The notes under the pieces are model-generated. The model had not been told where the DNA came from. It was given only the letters and a program-made list of their open reading frames with translations, and did not search any database. From positions 434,001-498,000 of the forward strand of contig NZ_NSEB01000012.1 in NCBI RefSeq assembly GCF_002734215.1: a DNA stretch of 64,000 nt, read 5' to 3'. How positions within the stretch are numbered: position 1 is the stretch's first letter; each line of letters opens with the position of its first letter. Positions 24,081 to 33,446 of this stretch are shown one piece after another. Both the position numbers and the translations under genes were made by a program. Origin of the DNA: Fredinandcohnia onubensis (GTDB taxonomy: Bacteria > Bacillota > Bacilli > Bacillales > Bacillaceae_L).

Positions 24081-25316
24081 TTATTGTTCAATCATCCCTG
24101 TATATTCGTTGTATGTAACTTGAATGGTTCCTACTGGACCGTTTCGGTTTTTGGAGACAATGACTTCAAGGAATGGATTTTCTGTTTCCTTGTCGTAATA
24201 CTTTTCGCGATAGAGGAAAAGGATCACATCAGCATCCTGTTCTATGCTTCCGGATTCCCGAATGTCCGACATCATAGGACGTTTTTCAGCTCTTGTCTCG
24301 ACAGAACGATTTAACTGTGCCAAACAAATCACGGGGCAATTAAAATCTTTCGCCATTGTTTTGAGATTCCTAGATATTTCCGTTACTTGTAGATGGGCGT
24401 TGCCTCCGTACAGTTCACTCGAGTGGATTAGTGTCAAATAATCTATGAAAATGATTGGTTTCATGTTTGGAAACTGGTGAAGCATCTTCCGTGTTTTCGC
24501 TCTCATTTCTGAAACAGTTTGACCGGCACCATCAAAAATTTGGATATTTGTTTCATTCAGATAGCCAATAATATCTGCCCAACGATCCTTTTGATTCTGA
24601 CTTAACAATTTTAGAGGATCCCTCATTTTCAAACGATTATATCCTCCAGTTGAAGCTATTAGTCTAGTGGTGATCAGTTTTTCAGGCATTTCAAGTGAGA
24701 AGACAATCGGCAAATACCCTGCCCAGCCCGCTTCCTTGGCAAAATGCAGCATTACGTCAGTCTTTCCCATTGATGGTCTTGCTGCTAGAATCGTAACCTC
24801 TCCATCCTGGAAACCTCCCGTCATTTCATCAAGCTTTTTGATTCCGGAGGTGGCCGTTTTCATGACTTCCTGCTCCTGCCATGGAGCCTCATACATCTGG
24901 ACCAATGCCTTATCAAGTGGCGTATGATCGTTTATCTTCAGCTGGTTGATTTTATCCAATTCGCTAATTACCTTCGTAATCTCCCAATTTCCCATACTAG
25001 CTAACGTCAAGATGTTCTTCTTTTCCCGCTCTTTCCATAGATCAATAATCAACGCCTCAAACTCTTCGAATTTCTCAATATCCGCATGTGAAAGCAGGCT
25101 CGATAGATAGGACATACCACCGAAGTTTTCAAGATCGGGCATAGTTGTTAGAGAGATCAAATCTATGCTTTTACCTGCATTACTAAAGTCAACCATCCGC
25201 CGCATTAATTCTTGATGAACGGTACCCTCTAGTTGTTCAGGATAAATCACCGTATCTTTAATTAAATAATTGGCCTTAATCAAACATCCTAAATAGGCAG
25301 TTTCTGCAAAATTCAT
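24081..25316 (-). CDS. DnaB-like replicative helicase
   Basis: RecA-fold hexameric helicase of 411 residues. It has an N-terminal DnaB helical domain (about 1-110) and a C-terminal ATPase with Walker A ARPSMGKTDVML, Walker B PIIFIDYLTLI, the Q-type motif AQLNRSVETR and the arginine region DIRESGSIEQDADVILFLYR. The ATG overlaps the TGA of the DnaD-like gene by one base (TGATG). It is shorter than the chromosomal DnaB/DnaC of bacilli (about 450) and lies away from a replication-origin context. I read it as a phage- or mobile-element-type helicase rather than the housekeeping one, but the sequence does not prove it. Confidence 0.9.
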   Translation of the reverse strand: MNFAETAYLGCLIKANYLIKDTVIYPEQLEGTVHQELMRRMVDFSNAGKSIDLISLTTMPDLENFGGMSYLSSLLSHADIEKFEEFEALIIDLWKEREKKNILTLASMGNWEITKVISELDKINQLKINDHTPLDKALVQMYEAPWQEQEVMKTATSGIKKLDEMTGGFQDGEVTILAARPSMGKTDVMLHFAKEAGWAGYLPIVFSLEMPEKLITTRLIASTGGYNRLKMRDPLKLLSQNQKDRWADIIGYLNETNIQIFDGAGQTVSEMRAKTRKMLHQFPNMKPIIFIDYLTLIHSSELYGGNAHLQVTEISRNLKTMAKDFNCPVICLAQLNRSVETRAEKRPMMSDIRESGSIEQDADVILFLYREKYYDKETENPFLEVIVSKNRNGPVGTIQVTYNEYTGMIEQ

Positions 25317-26284
25317 CAGTCCTCACCTGCCGTTGGATCAAAATGATAGCTAGTCGGAATTTCTCTACCCTTTTTAATGGTTTTAACAGATTTCTGTTTT
25401 TCCTCGTTATACAAATCAATTTCATTAACCGTGAGTAACGATTCGTTATCCCAGTTTTTCAGAATTCCAACTACATAGTTTAGCCTTCGCTTATTGTTCG
25501 CGCAGGCAATATCCATCGCTTTTAAAATCACCTCTTTCGGATTCAAAAAGCTAGAATCATCCAACCAAGCTAACAATTGCTCCTTGGCGTTCACATTGTT
25601 CAACCCAAAGCCGTTTTGGTCCCAACACTCCACAATCTCCTGAATATCCTCTGTCTTAGATTCACGATCTATATTCAGGTAAAGAGCATGTTGTTGTTTT
25701 TTATTTTCTTTTTCTTTTCGTTTTTCTTTTTGCCCACGTATCGTACCACGAGTCGTCAACGTATCGTCTGAACGTGTGTTCGCGTGCTGAATCTGAGGTT
25801 CTTTTTCCCACCCCGATTGGGTCACAGGGACAGGTCCCTCGTCCCAGTCTGAAGTATTTTCATAAAAAGATTCATAGATCGTAAAAATATCATTTCGATC
25901 AATATTTTCAGCTACATATTCAATCAGCGTCGTATCTTCCACTTCTTCCAGTTCTGATACAACACAATCGATAACCGGTTTCCCGCCTTTTTGCAAGTTA
26001 TATTTTCCCCAGTTTTTAATTGCGATTTCTCTTGTTTTGGGATTGTAACGAATAATTTTGTGGTGATTGATCATGCGATCCATCAACGCATGAATCGTCT
26101 CAATGGAATAACCCATATCAAAAGCCATCTCTTTTTTCGTAATTCGATAGATTCCAATTTGGGTTGTGTGGGAATTGGTTAGAAGATATAAAAAGAAGTA
26201 CTTATCCTCCGGCGTCATCTCCTCCGAAACAACCGGATTCTTCCAAAAATCAGTCTTCACAATTCTATACTTTGCCATCAACAT
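25316..26284 (-). CDS. DnaD-like / phage replisome organizer protein
   Basis: About 322 residues. The N-terminal winged helix (KTDFWKNPVVSEEMTPEDKY; IYRITKKEMAFDMGYSIETI) matches phage replisome-organizer/DnaD N-terminal domains. A low-complexity charged linker follows (QKEKRKEKENKKQQ), then a C-terminal helical part (WDQNGFGLN..., LNYVVGILKNW) like the DnaD DnaB-binding domain. Such proteins load the helicase, which is encoded next with a one-base overlap. The start is one of several adjacent codons; ATG at 26284 lies six bases after GGAAGG. A copy of the GGGACAGGTCCC repeat sits inside the coding region at 25827-25846 and is translated as EGPVPVTQ, apparently without breaking the frame. Confidence 0.85.
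   Translation of the reverse strand: MLMAKYRIVKTDFWKNPVVSEEMTPEDKYFFLYLLTNSHTTQIGIYRITKKEMAFDMGYSIETIHALMDRMINHHKIIRYNPKTREIAIKNWGKYNLQKGGKPVIDCVVSELEEVEDTTLIEYVAENIDRNDIFTIYESFYENTSDWDEGPVPVTQSGWEKEPQIQHANTRSDDTLTTRGTIRGQKEKRKEKENKKQQHALYLNIDRESKTEDIQEIVECWDQNGFGLNNVNAKEQLLAWLDDSSFLNPKEVILKAMDIACANNKRRLNYVVGILKNWDNESLLTVNEIDLYNEEKQKSVKTIKKGREIPTSYHFDPTAGED
25827..25846. repeat. GGGAC repeat C inside the DnaD-like gene
   Basis: GGGACAGGTCCCTCGTCCCA lies within coding sequence, in the linker between the two DnaD domains. The same 20 bases occur intergenically at 26309-26328. The reading frame is kept. Confidence 0.75.
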
Positions 26285-26299
26285 CACATTCCTTCCTTT

Positions 26300-26331
26300 G
26301 GGACAGAGGGACAGGTCCCTCGTCCCAGTCT
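26300..26331. repeat. GGGAC repeat C, intergenic copy
   Basis: GGGACAGAGGGACAGGTCCC, then TCGTCCCAGTCT, directly upstream of the DnaD-like gene's ribosome binding site. It shares 24 bases (through AGTCT) with the copy inside that gene. Confidence 0.75.
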
Positions 26332-26706
26332 AAGTTTCATGTCGAAGGGATAGCATACCTGGACCTTTTCTCAAATTTGAACTACCCCTCGACTTTGTTA
26401 TAGAGAGGGGTTCAAGAAAAAGGGGCATCTCTATATGTGAAAGATTTGTGACGATATGATAGTAAAATATATTTGCACATGTACGAAAAAAAATAGCCCT
26501 TTTTTATAGGCTACTTTAAATGATACTTATTTTACTGAATAACAGAGGCTTTTAAAATCAAAGTGGGATGTTTTGAACTTTACTTTGCTCCAAAACTTAT
26601 TTTTACCTTTGTAACATTTTTAAGCCGATTGTTTTTCAATATCAAAGCCAAGTTAAAATACACAAGACTATTTTCACTTTTGTCAATTTGAAAGCCTAAT
26701 ACAAAA
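26332..26706. other. AT-rich gap with one minus-strand terminator
   Basis: No gene is recognisable. The stretch 26486-26513 holds a short TAGCC...GGCTA hairpin preceded (on the plus strand) by eight A's, which on the minus strand is a terminator for the hyu/TRAP operon that ends with the DMT transporter gene. The promoter for the replication cassette should be near 26340-26450 but is not clear. Confidence 0.5.
26486..26513 (-). terminator. Probable terminator of the dctPQM-hyuAB-DMT operon
   Basis: Minus-strand hairpin TAGCC/GGCTA followed by TTTTTTTT. It lies about 190 bases after the stop of the DMT transporter gene. The stem is short, so the call is moderate. Confidence 0.5.
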
Positions 26707-27600
26707 TTAATAAATAACCAAAATAATTGTTCCAATAAAGATTAACAAAATTGAAATTAGTAAATGTTTGTTTAATTTATCATCATTTTTTAGCATAAAG
26801 CTCATCAAAACAACAGTAAATACTGGTTCTAAACTTACCAAAATACTTGCATAAATAACTTGTATATATTGTAAGGAAGCATAAAATAATAACATGGCTA
26901 TAGCTGTCATGACGCCCGCAAGCATATAATTACGATTAATAGATTGATATACTTCATGTACTCTTCCTTTTAAATCTTTAGTACAAAAAAACATAATAGT
27001 CATACAAATACTTGCAACGATAATTCCAAGATAAACACCTGCAATTGGATCATTAAATTCAGCCATTCCTGACTTCCTAAATATATCACCAATACCAAAA
27101 AAAACGGCTGATAATAAAGCAAAGATAACTCCTAACTTCTTACCATTGCTATTAAATTTTTTGTTTTCAACCCCGATAATTTGTTTAAATATACAGTAAT
27201 AAATTCCACCTAATATCATTAGAAACGCAATGCTATCCTGAAAATTTAACTTCTCACCAAGAAATAAATAAGCTACTATAAACGTAAATAATGGAGAGCT
27301 ATTTTTTATGGCAACAGCATTACCAGAACCTAGCTTGCGAATTCCCTCAAACAACGTCACTCTCCCTAAAAATAACACTAGGAACCCACCTATGACAAAG
27401 TTAAAAAACGCACTAAGACTTATTTCCTCTATTGTCGGATTAACTATCTGAGATATTCCAAATATGATTGTAAAAAAAATAAAATTTTGAATCATGGTAA
27501 TAAAGGTGCCATTATCTTTTTGATTGGCCATTCCTTTTCTAATAAATATATAATTTAACGCAAAACAAAATCCCGCACTAATAGCTAGAAAATATCCCAT
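26707..27600 (-). CDS. EamA/DMT-family transporter
   Basis: Drug/metabolite-transporter superfamily protein, 297 residues, about ten transmembrane segments in two EamA repeats. The first repeat begins FLAISAGFCFALNYIFIRKG and the second KLGVIFALLSAVFFGIGDIF; the end of repeat 1 has LFTFIVAYLFLGEKLNFQD. These carriers usually export amino acids or other metabolites. It is the last gene after hyuAB (68-base gap) and could export a product of the hydantoinase reaction. A ribosome binding site AGGTGA precedes the ATG. The substrate cannot be read from sequence. Confidence 0.88.
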   Translation of the reverse strand: MGYFLAISAGFCFALNYIFIRKGMANQKDNGTFITMIQNFIFFTIIFGISQIVNPTIEEISLSAFFNFVIGGFLVLFLGRVTLFEGIRKLGSGNAVAIKNSSPLFTFIVAYLFLGEKLNFQDSIAFLMILGGIYYCIFKQIIGVENKKFNSNGKKLGVIFALLSAVFFGIGDIFRKSGMAEFNDPIAGVYLGIIVASICMTIMFFCTKDLKGRVHEVYQSINRNYMLAGVMTAIAMLLFYASLQYIQVIYASILVSLEPVFTVVLMSFMLKNDDKLNKHLLISILLIFIGTIILVIY

Positions 27601-27668
27601 TTATTCACCTGTTTTTTTATAAGATCCCTCTGCTAATGATCGAGCAGAGAGAACAAAAAATGGAAGTT

Positions 27669-29408
27669 TTAGTTAGATAATTGTGATCTTAATAATTCTG
27701 TTTTTTCATGATCGACCTCTAAAGTATTGGGATTTATTACAACACAATGTTCATTTAAAGCATACTCACAACTTATTTTTTCATCTTTTATATCTTCAAT
27801 GATGAGTTCAATTTCTCTTTCATACGGATTTCCAAAACCTCCTCCACCAGCCTGCTCGTGAAGAAACACGTCGCTTTCTTTCATATCCATACTAAATTTA
27901 CCTGGCATTATCTTTTTTTCTGTATCTGGATTAAGTACGTTTTTGGATTTACCTCCAGGTTTTCCACCCATTAATCCATATGGGGGCATATTAACTCGGT
28001 CAGCACGAACTTGGATTACTGCATCATGATTTAATAATCTGTATTGTCTCAATATCCCCAAGCCACCGCGGTATTTTCCGGCCCCACATGAATCCCGAAT
28101 AAACTCATATTTTTCAATTCTAATTGGTTTTTTTGCTTCTAGAGTTTCGACTGGCGTATTCGATAGGTTTTGAGATGGATTTGTAATAGCTTCAACACCA
28201 TCTGCATATGGTCTTCCGCCCCAAGCTCCACATATCATATCAACTATAATGAATGGTTTTCTAGACTCATCATAACCGCCGATTGATACTACTGTATTTC
28301 CACCTTCTCCTGCAGCAGGAACACGACTAGGAACAATCTGAGAAAGAGCACCGAACATGGTGTCTACTACACGATAACCCGTTAATGCCCTAGCAGCACA
28401 TGCACCAGGTGATTCTGGATTTAACACTGAAGCTTTTGGGACTTTAACTTCAATTGCTCTGAACACTCCTAAATTATTAGGAACATCTTTATCTAAAATG
28501 CATCTGACACTTAGATAAGTACATGATTTCGTATATGATAGAGTTGAATTAATCGCTCCTTTTACTTGAGGCGAGCTACCTTCATAGTCCACTGTAATAG
28601 AATCTTCATGAACTGTGATTTTTACTTTAATTGGGATCGGTTCTTTTTGAAAACCATCATTATCAATATAATCCGTAAATTCAAATGACCCTTTTGGCCA
28701 TTTACGGATTTCCTGCCGAGTCAAACGCTCTGCATAGTTTAATAACTCTTCCATGTAGATAACCATATTTTCTGATCCGTACCGTTCCACTAGCTTTAAA
28801 AATTCACGTTCCCCAACAACACAAGCAGCATGTTGTGCACGTAAATCTCCAATTACTAATTCTGGAACCCTGACATTTCTTTCAATAATACTAAATAACG
28901 TTTTATTTTCTTTACCTTTATCATAAAGTTTTGTTGGCGGGATTCTTAATCCTTCTTGAAAAATTTCCGATGAATCACTTGCATTTGATCCAGGCACACG
29001 TCCACCTACATCGGTATGATGAGTAATTGAGACTGCAAAACCTTGTAATTCATTATTATAAAATACAGGTTTAAACATAAAAATATCAGGTAGATGCATT
29101 CCACCCATATACGGGTCATTTAATATGATAACATCTCCTTGGTGTAAGTCATCCCCGTACATGTCTAAAATAACCTCAATGGCATCAGGGATTGCACCAA
29201 GGTGTAATGCAATTGTCTTCCCTTGAGCCATCATCTGCCCCTTTCGATCACAAAATGCAGTTGAAAAGTCCATAACATCTTTCACTATTTCTGAACGTGC
29301 AGTTCGAATAACTGTATATGCCATTTCATCAACCAATTGATCAAGTGCATTTTTTATTAAAGCAAATGAAATTGGATCAATCTTATTTTCTATTTGATTA
29401 ATACCCAT
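27669..29408 (-). CDS. hyuB: Hydantoinase/oxoprolinase subunit B (HyuB)
   Basis: Subunit B of the ATP-dependent hydantoinase / 5-oxoprolinase / acetone-carboxylase superfamily, 579 residues. Landmarks are DFSTAFCDRKGQMMAQGKTI, NDPYMGGMHLPDIFMFKPVF, the central HHTDVGGRVPGSN and the C-terminal GGGFGNPYERE. With HyuA it opens a cyclic amide or carboxylates a ketone at the expense of ATP. The gene starts 10 bases after hyuA with a strong ribosome binding site (AGGGAGGATAAA), so the two are made together. No gamma subunit typical of acetone carboxylases is nearby, which favours a hydantoinase-like reaction. Confidence 0.93.
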   Translation of the reverse strand: MGINQIENKIDPISFALIKNALDQLVDEMAYTVIRTARSEIVKDVMDFSTAFCDRKGQMMAQGKTIALHLGAIPDAIEVILDMYGDDLHQGDVIILNDPYMGGMHLPDIFMFKPVFYNNELQGFAVSITHHTDVGGRVPGSNASDSSEIFQEGLRIPPTKLYDKGKENKTLFSIIERNVRVPELVIGDLRAQHAACVVGEREFLKLVERYGSENMVIYMEELLNYAERLTRQEIRKWPKGSFEFTDYIDNDGFQKEPIPIKVKITVHEDSITVDYEGSSPQVKGAINSTLSYTKSCTYLSVRCILDKDVPNNLGVFRAIEVKVPKASVLNPESPGACAARALTGYRVVDTMFGALSQIVPSRVPAAGEGGNTVVSIGGYDESRKPFIIVDMICGAWGGRPYADGVEAITNPSQNLSNTPVETLEAKKPIRIEKYEFIRDSCGAGKYRGGLGILRQYRLLNHDAVIQVRADRVNMPPYGLMGGKPGGKSKNVLNPDTEKKIMPGKFSMDMKESDVFLHEQAGGGGFGNPYEREIELIIEDIKDEKISCEYALNEHCVVINPNTLEVDHEKTELLRSQLSN

Positions 29409-29418
29409 TTTATCCTCC

Positions 29419-31578
29419 CTATTGTTTGACTATTTTATCCATTTCTTCAGTTTGACTTACTAAATGATTAGTATGAATGACAACATTTCCCCATTTATCT
29501 AAAGAAACAAAAGAACTAGGAGGTACAACAATTGTAGAATCATATGATTCTATGATAATTGGTCCTTCCTTCATTTCAGTTGTTAGGTCTAAACGATCAA
29601 TAATTCTAGTAGACAAGTAACCTAATTCTTTGCCAAAATATGCGTTTCGTTTGTAAGATTTTGTTACAATCCTTTCCTTATTAACTTGCATATTTGCAAG
29701 ATTAAGTGCGTTCTCACGTACTCCTCTTGCAGTCAGTCTTATATTTACTAATTCGACTACTTCACCAGTGTCATAGCCAAACGTGTACTTATATTCATTC
29801 CGAAAATCATTTTCTAGTTTTTTCAAATCGTTAAATTCTAAATTATCAACAATAAAAGGGATGCTTAATTCAGATGATTGCCCTATATACCTCAAATCAG
29901 CTGAGAATTTTAATTCAACATTCTTCCCTTCATAACCTTCCTTGCTCAGTAATTCTATTCCTTCAATCGATAATTTTTGAATTACTTCTCGAATACTTTC
30001 GAGCATGTCGAATAAGTTTCCAGAAATTGAAGATACAAGTTCATGTTGAACGTCACAAGAAAGTAATCCAACAGCACTAAACACACCAGGTAACTGTGGT
30101 ACAATAACATTTGATATACTAAGTGATTCGGCAATGTCCGCACCATGTACTCCACCATTTCCACCAAATGTTACCATTGAGAAATCCCTTGGGTCTCTTC
30201 CTCTCTCAATAGTTACTGCTCGTACTGCTCTGATCATATTATCATTCGCTACCTGCCTAATCCCGTATGCAGCTTCTTCTACCGATAATCCTAATGGATC
30301 CGCAATTTTTTCTCTGATAGCGTTTACAGACTTCTTGAAATTAAATAATAAATTTCCTCCTCCCAGATGATTAGGATTTAAATAACCCAGTACTAAGTTT
30401 GCATCAGTTACTGTCGGTTCTTTACCCCCAATGTCATAACAAACAGGACCTGGATTAGCACCGGCGCTTATAGGACCTACTTGCAGGGCTCCTCCTTTAT
30501 CGATCCATGCTATTGAACCACCACCATTTCCAACCTCACCAATATCTATGGCTGGTATTTTTAATAAATATCCTCCAGCTTTAATAAAACGACTTGGTGT
30601 AGAAATTCCTTCACGAACTTCGTATTCATTAGCGAGAAGCGGTTCTTCATTTTCAATAATTGAAGCCTTCGCAGTCGTACCACCCATATCAAAAGTTATA
30701 GCATTCTTTAAATTCATACTTTCTAGTAATTTTGCTGTCCCTGTGACTCCTGCTGCAGGTCCAGAAGCAACAATTTTTGCGGGGTAGTCAGCAGCAATAT
30801 CAGCACTTACTACACCACCATTTGAGGCTACAATTAACAAAGGCGATTTTATCTGACGTAATTTCAAACCAGCTTGAAGCCTTTTTATATAATTTTGAAC
30901 CTTAGGGAGAATATAAGCATTCACTGCCGTTGTACTGGTTCTTTCATACTCTTTGATTTCAGGTAGCACTTGATATGAGCATGTAATGGGTAATTCTGGA
31001 TATCTATTTCTTATGATTTCTTCAGTTATCTTTTCATGTATTGGATTTATATAAGAATTGATTAAACAGATTCCTACTGATTCAACACCATTATTAACCA
31101 ATTTATCAATTGCCTCGAAAACACTTTCTTTATCAATTTCTTTAACAATCTCACCTGTAGCGTCAATTCTCTCGTCTATTTCTACACGGAATTGTCTTCT
31201 TACAAGTGGAGTTGGTTTTGACCATGTTAAATCAAATAACGCTGGCATACGGATTCTTGCAATTTCTAATACATCTCTAAAACCACTCGTACAAATTAGG
31301 CCTGTGCGAGCCCCTTTATGTTCTAAGATTGTATTTGTTGCTACGGTTGTGCCATGGATAAATTCTATTATAGATTCAGGATTAATGCCTTCCGTAGCAC
31401 ATACTTCAGAAATACCATTTAATATCGCAAGCCCAGGATCATCCGGAGTTGAGGAAACCTTTCGAACCACGACGGTTCCATCATTTTTACGTACGACTAT
31501 GTCTGTGAATGTCCCCCCTATATCAACACCGACAAAAGATACACTTTTTTGATCATTATTCACGCTATTATAATCCAT
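29419..31578 (-). CDS. hyuA: Hydantoinase/oxoprolinase subunit A (HyuA)
   Basis: ATP-binding subunit A, 719 residues, of the same superfamily. The N-terminal actin-fold phosphate-binding loop reads FVGVDIGGTFTDIVV. The family motifs HGTTVATNTILEHKGARTGL, ITFDMGGTTAKASIIE and FGGNGGVHGADIAE are intact, as is the C-terminal domain. It presumably phosphorylates the substrate while subunit B completes the reaction. It follows the second TRAP permease after 52 bases and precedes hyuB after 10, so uptake and processing of one substrate are encoded together. The exact substrate (hydantoin, N-methylhydantoin, 5-oxoproline or a ketone) is not decided by the sequence. Confidence 0.93.
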   Translation of the reverse strand: MDYNSVNNDQKSVSFVGVDIGGTFTDIVVRKNDGTVVVRKVSSTPDDPGLAILNGISEVCATEGINPESIIEFIHGTTVATNTILEHKGARTGLICTSGFRDVLEIARIRMPALFDLTWSKPTPLVRRQFRVEIDERIDATGEIVKEIDKESVFEAIDKLVNNGVESVGICLINSYINPIHEKITEEIIRNRYPELPITCSYQVLPEIKEYERTSTTAVNAYILPKVQNYIKRLQAGLKLRQIKSPLLIVASNGGVVSADIAADYPAKIVASGPAAGVTGTAKLLESMNLKNAITFDMGGTTAKASIIENEEPLLANEYEVREGISTPSRFIKAGGYLLKIPAIDIGEVGNGGGSIAWIDKGGALQVGPISAGANPGPVCYDIGGKEPTVTDANLVLGYLNPNHLGGGNLLFNFKKSVNAIREKIADPLGLSVEEAAYGIRQVANDNMIRAVRAVTIERGRDPRDFSMVTFGGNGGVHGADIAESLSISNVIVPQLPGVFSAVGLLSCDVQHELVSSISGNLFDMLESIREVIQKLSIEGIELLSKEGYEGKNVELKFSADLRYIGQSSELSIPFIVDNLEFNDLKKLENDFRNEYKYTFGYDTGEVVELVNIRLTARGVRENALNLANMQVNKERIVTKSYKRNAYFGKELGYLSTRIIDRLDLTTEMKEGPIIIESYDSTIVVPPSSFVSLDKWGNVVIHTNHLVSQTEEMDKIVKQ

Positions 31579-31630
31579 TTTTCAATCCACCATCCAATCT
31601 TTCAATTTCAATCAAATTAAATAAAGGGAA

Positions 31631-32914
31631 TTACTTTGATCCATATAATTGTTCCGGTATAAACATAGTAATTTCCGGAATATAAGAAATGATTAACAGT
31701 GCCAAAATGCTAATAATGATAAATTTTGTTAATCCAGGCATTAATTCACCTAATCTAAGTTTTGTGATACCCATAGCGACATATAGATTTAACCCAAACG
31801 GTGGGGTAAACATGCCAATTGTTAAATTAGCAATCATTATGATTCCTAGATGTACTAAATTAATATCTAAAGCGACCGCGGTAGAAAGAATTAAAGGGGC
31901 AATAATAATTACCGCCGTTGTTGGATCAATAAACATACCAACAATTAACAAGATAACATTCAAGATTAATAAAAATATCCAAGCAGAATGTATATTGTTT
32001 AACAACGAATCCGCTAAAATTTGTGGTACTTGTAAAACTGTTAATAACCAACCTAAAAGAGAAGCAGAGGATATCAATACTAAGACTTGAGCAGAGGAAA
32101 TAACTGCTCTAATAGAAGCTTGATATAAACCTTTTAAATCGAGCTCCTTATAAATAAACATTGCAACTAAAATAGAATAAATAACTGATACACCAGCTGC
32201 TTCTGTAGGAGTAAAAATGCCGGAGTATATGCCACCTAAAATTATGACTGGCATTAATAATGCCCAAAAAGACTTAATTGTCTGTTTAATGAGCGTAGAA
32301 AATGAAACTCTTTTTTCAGCAACTAGTTTATTCTTCTTTGAGTGGTAGTAAATATACAGAATGTATGCTAGACCATATAAAATGCCTGACCCAACACCTG
32401 CCATGAACATTTCTCCGACAGATACATTCGCCACACTTGCATATACAATCATCGTTAAACTTGGCGGTATCAATAATGCAACTGAACCAGAACTTGTAAT
32501 TAATCCTGCAGCAAAATTTCTTGAATAACCCTCTTTAATCATTTCTGGATACATAATCTTTCCAATTGCAACCACTGTTGCCGGACTAGATCCACATAAT
32601 GAACCGAAAAACATACTTGAAACTTGGGTTGTCATCCCTAGTCCTCCAGTGATATGACCAACAAGACATTTCGACCAATTTAAAATCCTTTTCGATAACC
32701 CTCCTGTCACCATTATTTCAGCTGCATAAATGAATAATGGTAAAGCCATTAATACAAATCGATCCAACCCTCCCAAAAATCTCTGTATTGATAAAGTGAG
32801 ATTTATATCTGTCCCAAAGTACAGAACGATAAAAGAAGATAGTCCAATAGAAATGAAGATTGGAACACGTAGTAATAAAAACACAAACATTAGTGTGACT
32901 AACAATATTATCAT
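31631..32914 (-). CDS. dctM: TRAP transporter large permease (DctM), second system
   Basis: DctM-type membrane subunit of 427 residues, normal length, about twelve hydrophobic segments. Landmarks are FGSLCGSSPATVVAIGKIMY, TSSGSVALLIPPSLTMIVYA, IFTPTEAAGVSVIYSILVAM and IGMFTPPFGLNLYVA. It works with the DctQ and DctP proteins encoded just upstream (17-base gap to dctQ; AAGGAGG ribosome binding site). It precedes hyuA, so the imported solute is likely the hydantoinase substrate or a precursor of it. It is distinct in sequence from the first DctM at the left edge of the window. Confidence 0.94.
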   Translation of the reverse strand: MIILLVTLMFVFLLLRVPIFISIGLSSFIVLYFGTDINLTLSIQRFLGGLDRFVLMALPLFIYAAEIMVTGGLSKRILNWSKCLVGHITGGLGMTTQVSSMFFGSLCGSSPATVVAIGKIMYPEMIKEGYSRNFAAGLITSSGSVALLIPPSLTMIVYASVANVSVGEMFMAGVGSGILYGLAYILYIYYHSKKNKLVAEKRVSFSTLIKQTIKSFWALLMPVIILGGIYSGIFTPTEAAGVSVIYSILVAMFIYKELDLKGLYQASIRAVISSAQVLVLISSASLLGWLLTVLQVPQILADSLLNNIHSAWIFLLILNVILLIVGMFIDPTTAVIIIAPLILSTAVALDINLVHLGIIMIANLTIGMFTPPFGLNLYVAMGITKLRLGELMPGLTKFIIISILALLIISYIPEITMFIPEQLYGSK

Positions 32915-32931
32915 GGATAACCTCCTTCCAA

Positions 32932-33420
32932 TTACACAGCTGAATGATCGCTTTTTACAATCTCAGTCTTATTACGAGCTAAATTAATTAAAAGAATAAT
33001 ATAATGGAATGCCATCATGAAGAATCCTATTGGAAAAGCTAAATATACAAAATAAATAGGTATTTTAAGTCCTGGTGTTGTTTGACCGCTGTTTAAAGTA
33101 AAGATTACTTGTTCAACACCTACTACAAACATCGCAGCAAGGAAGACTAAGGCTATTACTGAAGATAGAACAAAGATGATTTTTTTCCCTTTTTCTTTTA
33201 AAAAATTATCTATTAAATCAACAGAGACATGGGCACCGATCCTAACACAGATTGCCCCACCTAGAAAAGTGATCCAGACAAAACTGTATCTAATAAATTC
33301 ATCTGACCAAGATGTACCCATACCAAGATTTCGTAGTATGACATTTATGAATAATACAAGGGTTGCACCAATTATGAGAGTGAAACAAATAAATTCTTCT
33401 GTTCTATATATCCATTTCAT
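32932..33420 (-). CDS. dctQ: TRAP transporter small permease (DctQ), second system
   Basis: Small TRAP membrane subunit, 162 residues with four hydrophobic segments and the family text WSDEFIRYSFVWITFLGGAI followed by CVRIGAHVSVDLID. The ribosome binding site GGAAGGA precedes the ATG. It sits between dctP (26-base gap) and dctM in the conventional order, and has the length expected for the family. Nothing unusual is seen. Confidence 0.93.
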   Translation of the reverse strand: MKWIYRTEEFICFTLIIGATLVLFINVILRNLGMGTSWSDEFIRYSFVWITFLGGAICVRIGAHVSVDLIDNFLKEKGKKIIFVLSSVIALVFLAAMFVVGVEQVIFTLNSGQTTPGLKIPIYFVYLAFPIGFFMMAFHYIILLINLARNKTEIVKSDHSAV

Positions 33421-33446
33421 CTTATATATCCTTCCTACTATAGAAT

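Noticed and set aside
23351-26706. Active prophage
   Set aside because: Only three replication-type genes are present, with no integrase, repressor, structural genes or attachment-site repeats, so an active phage cannot be supported.
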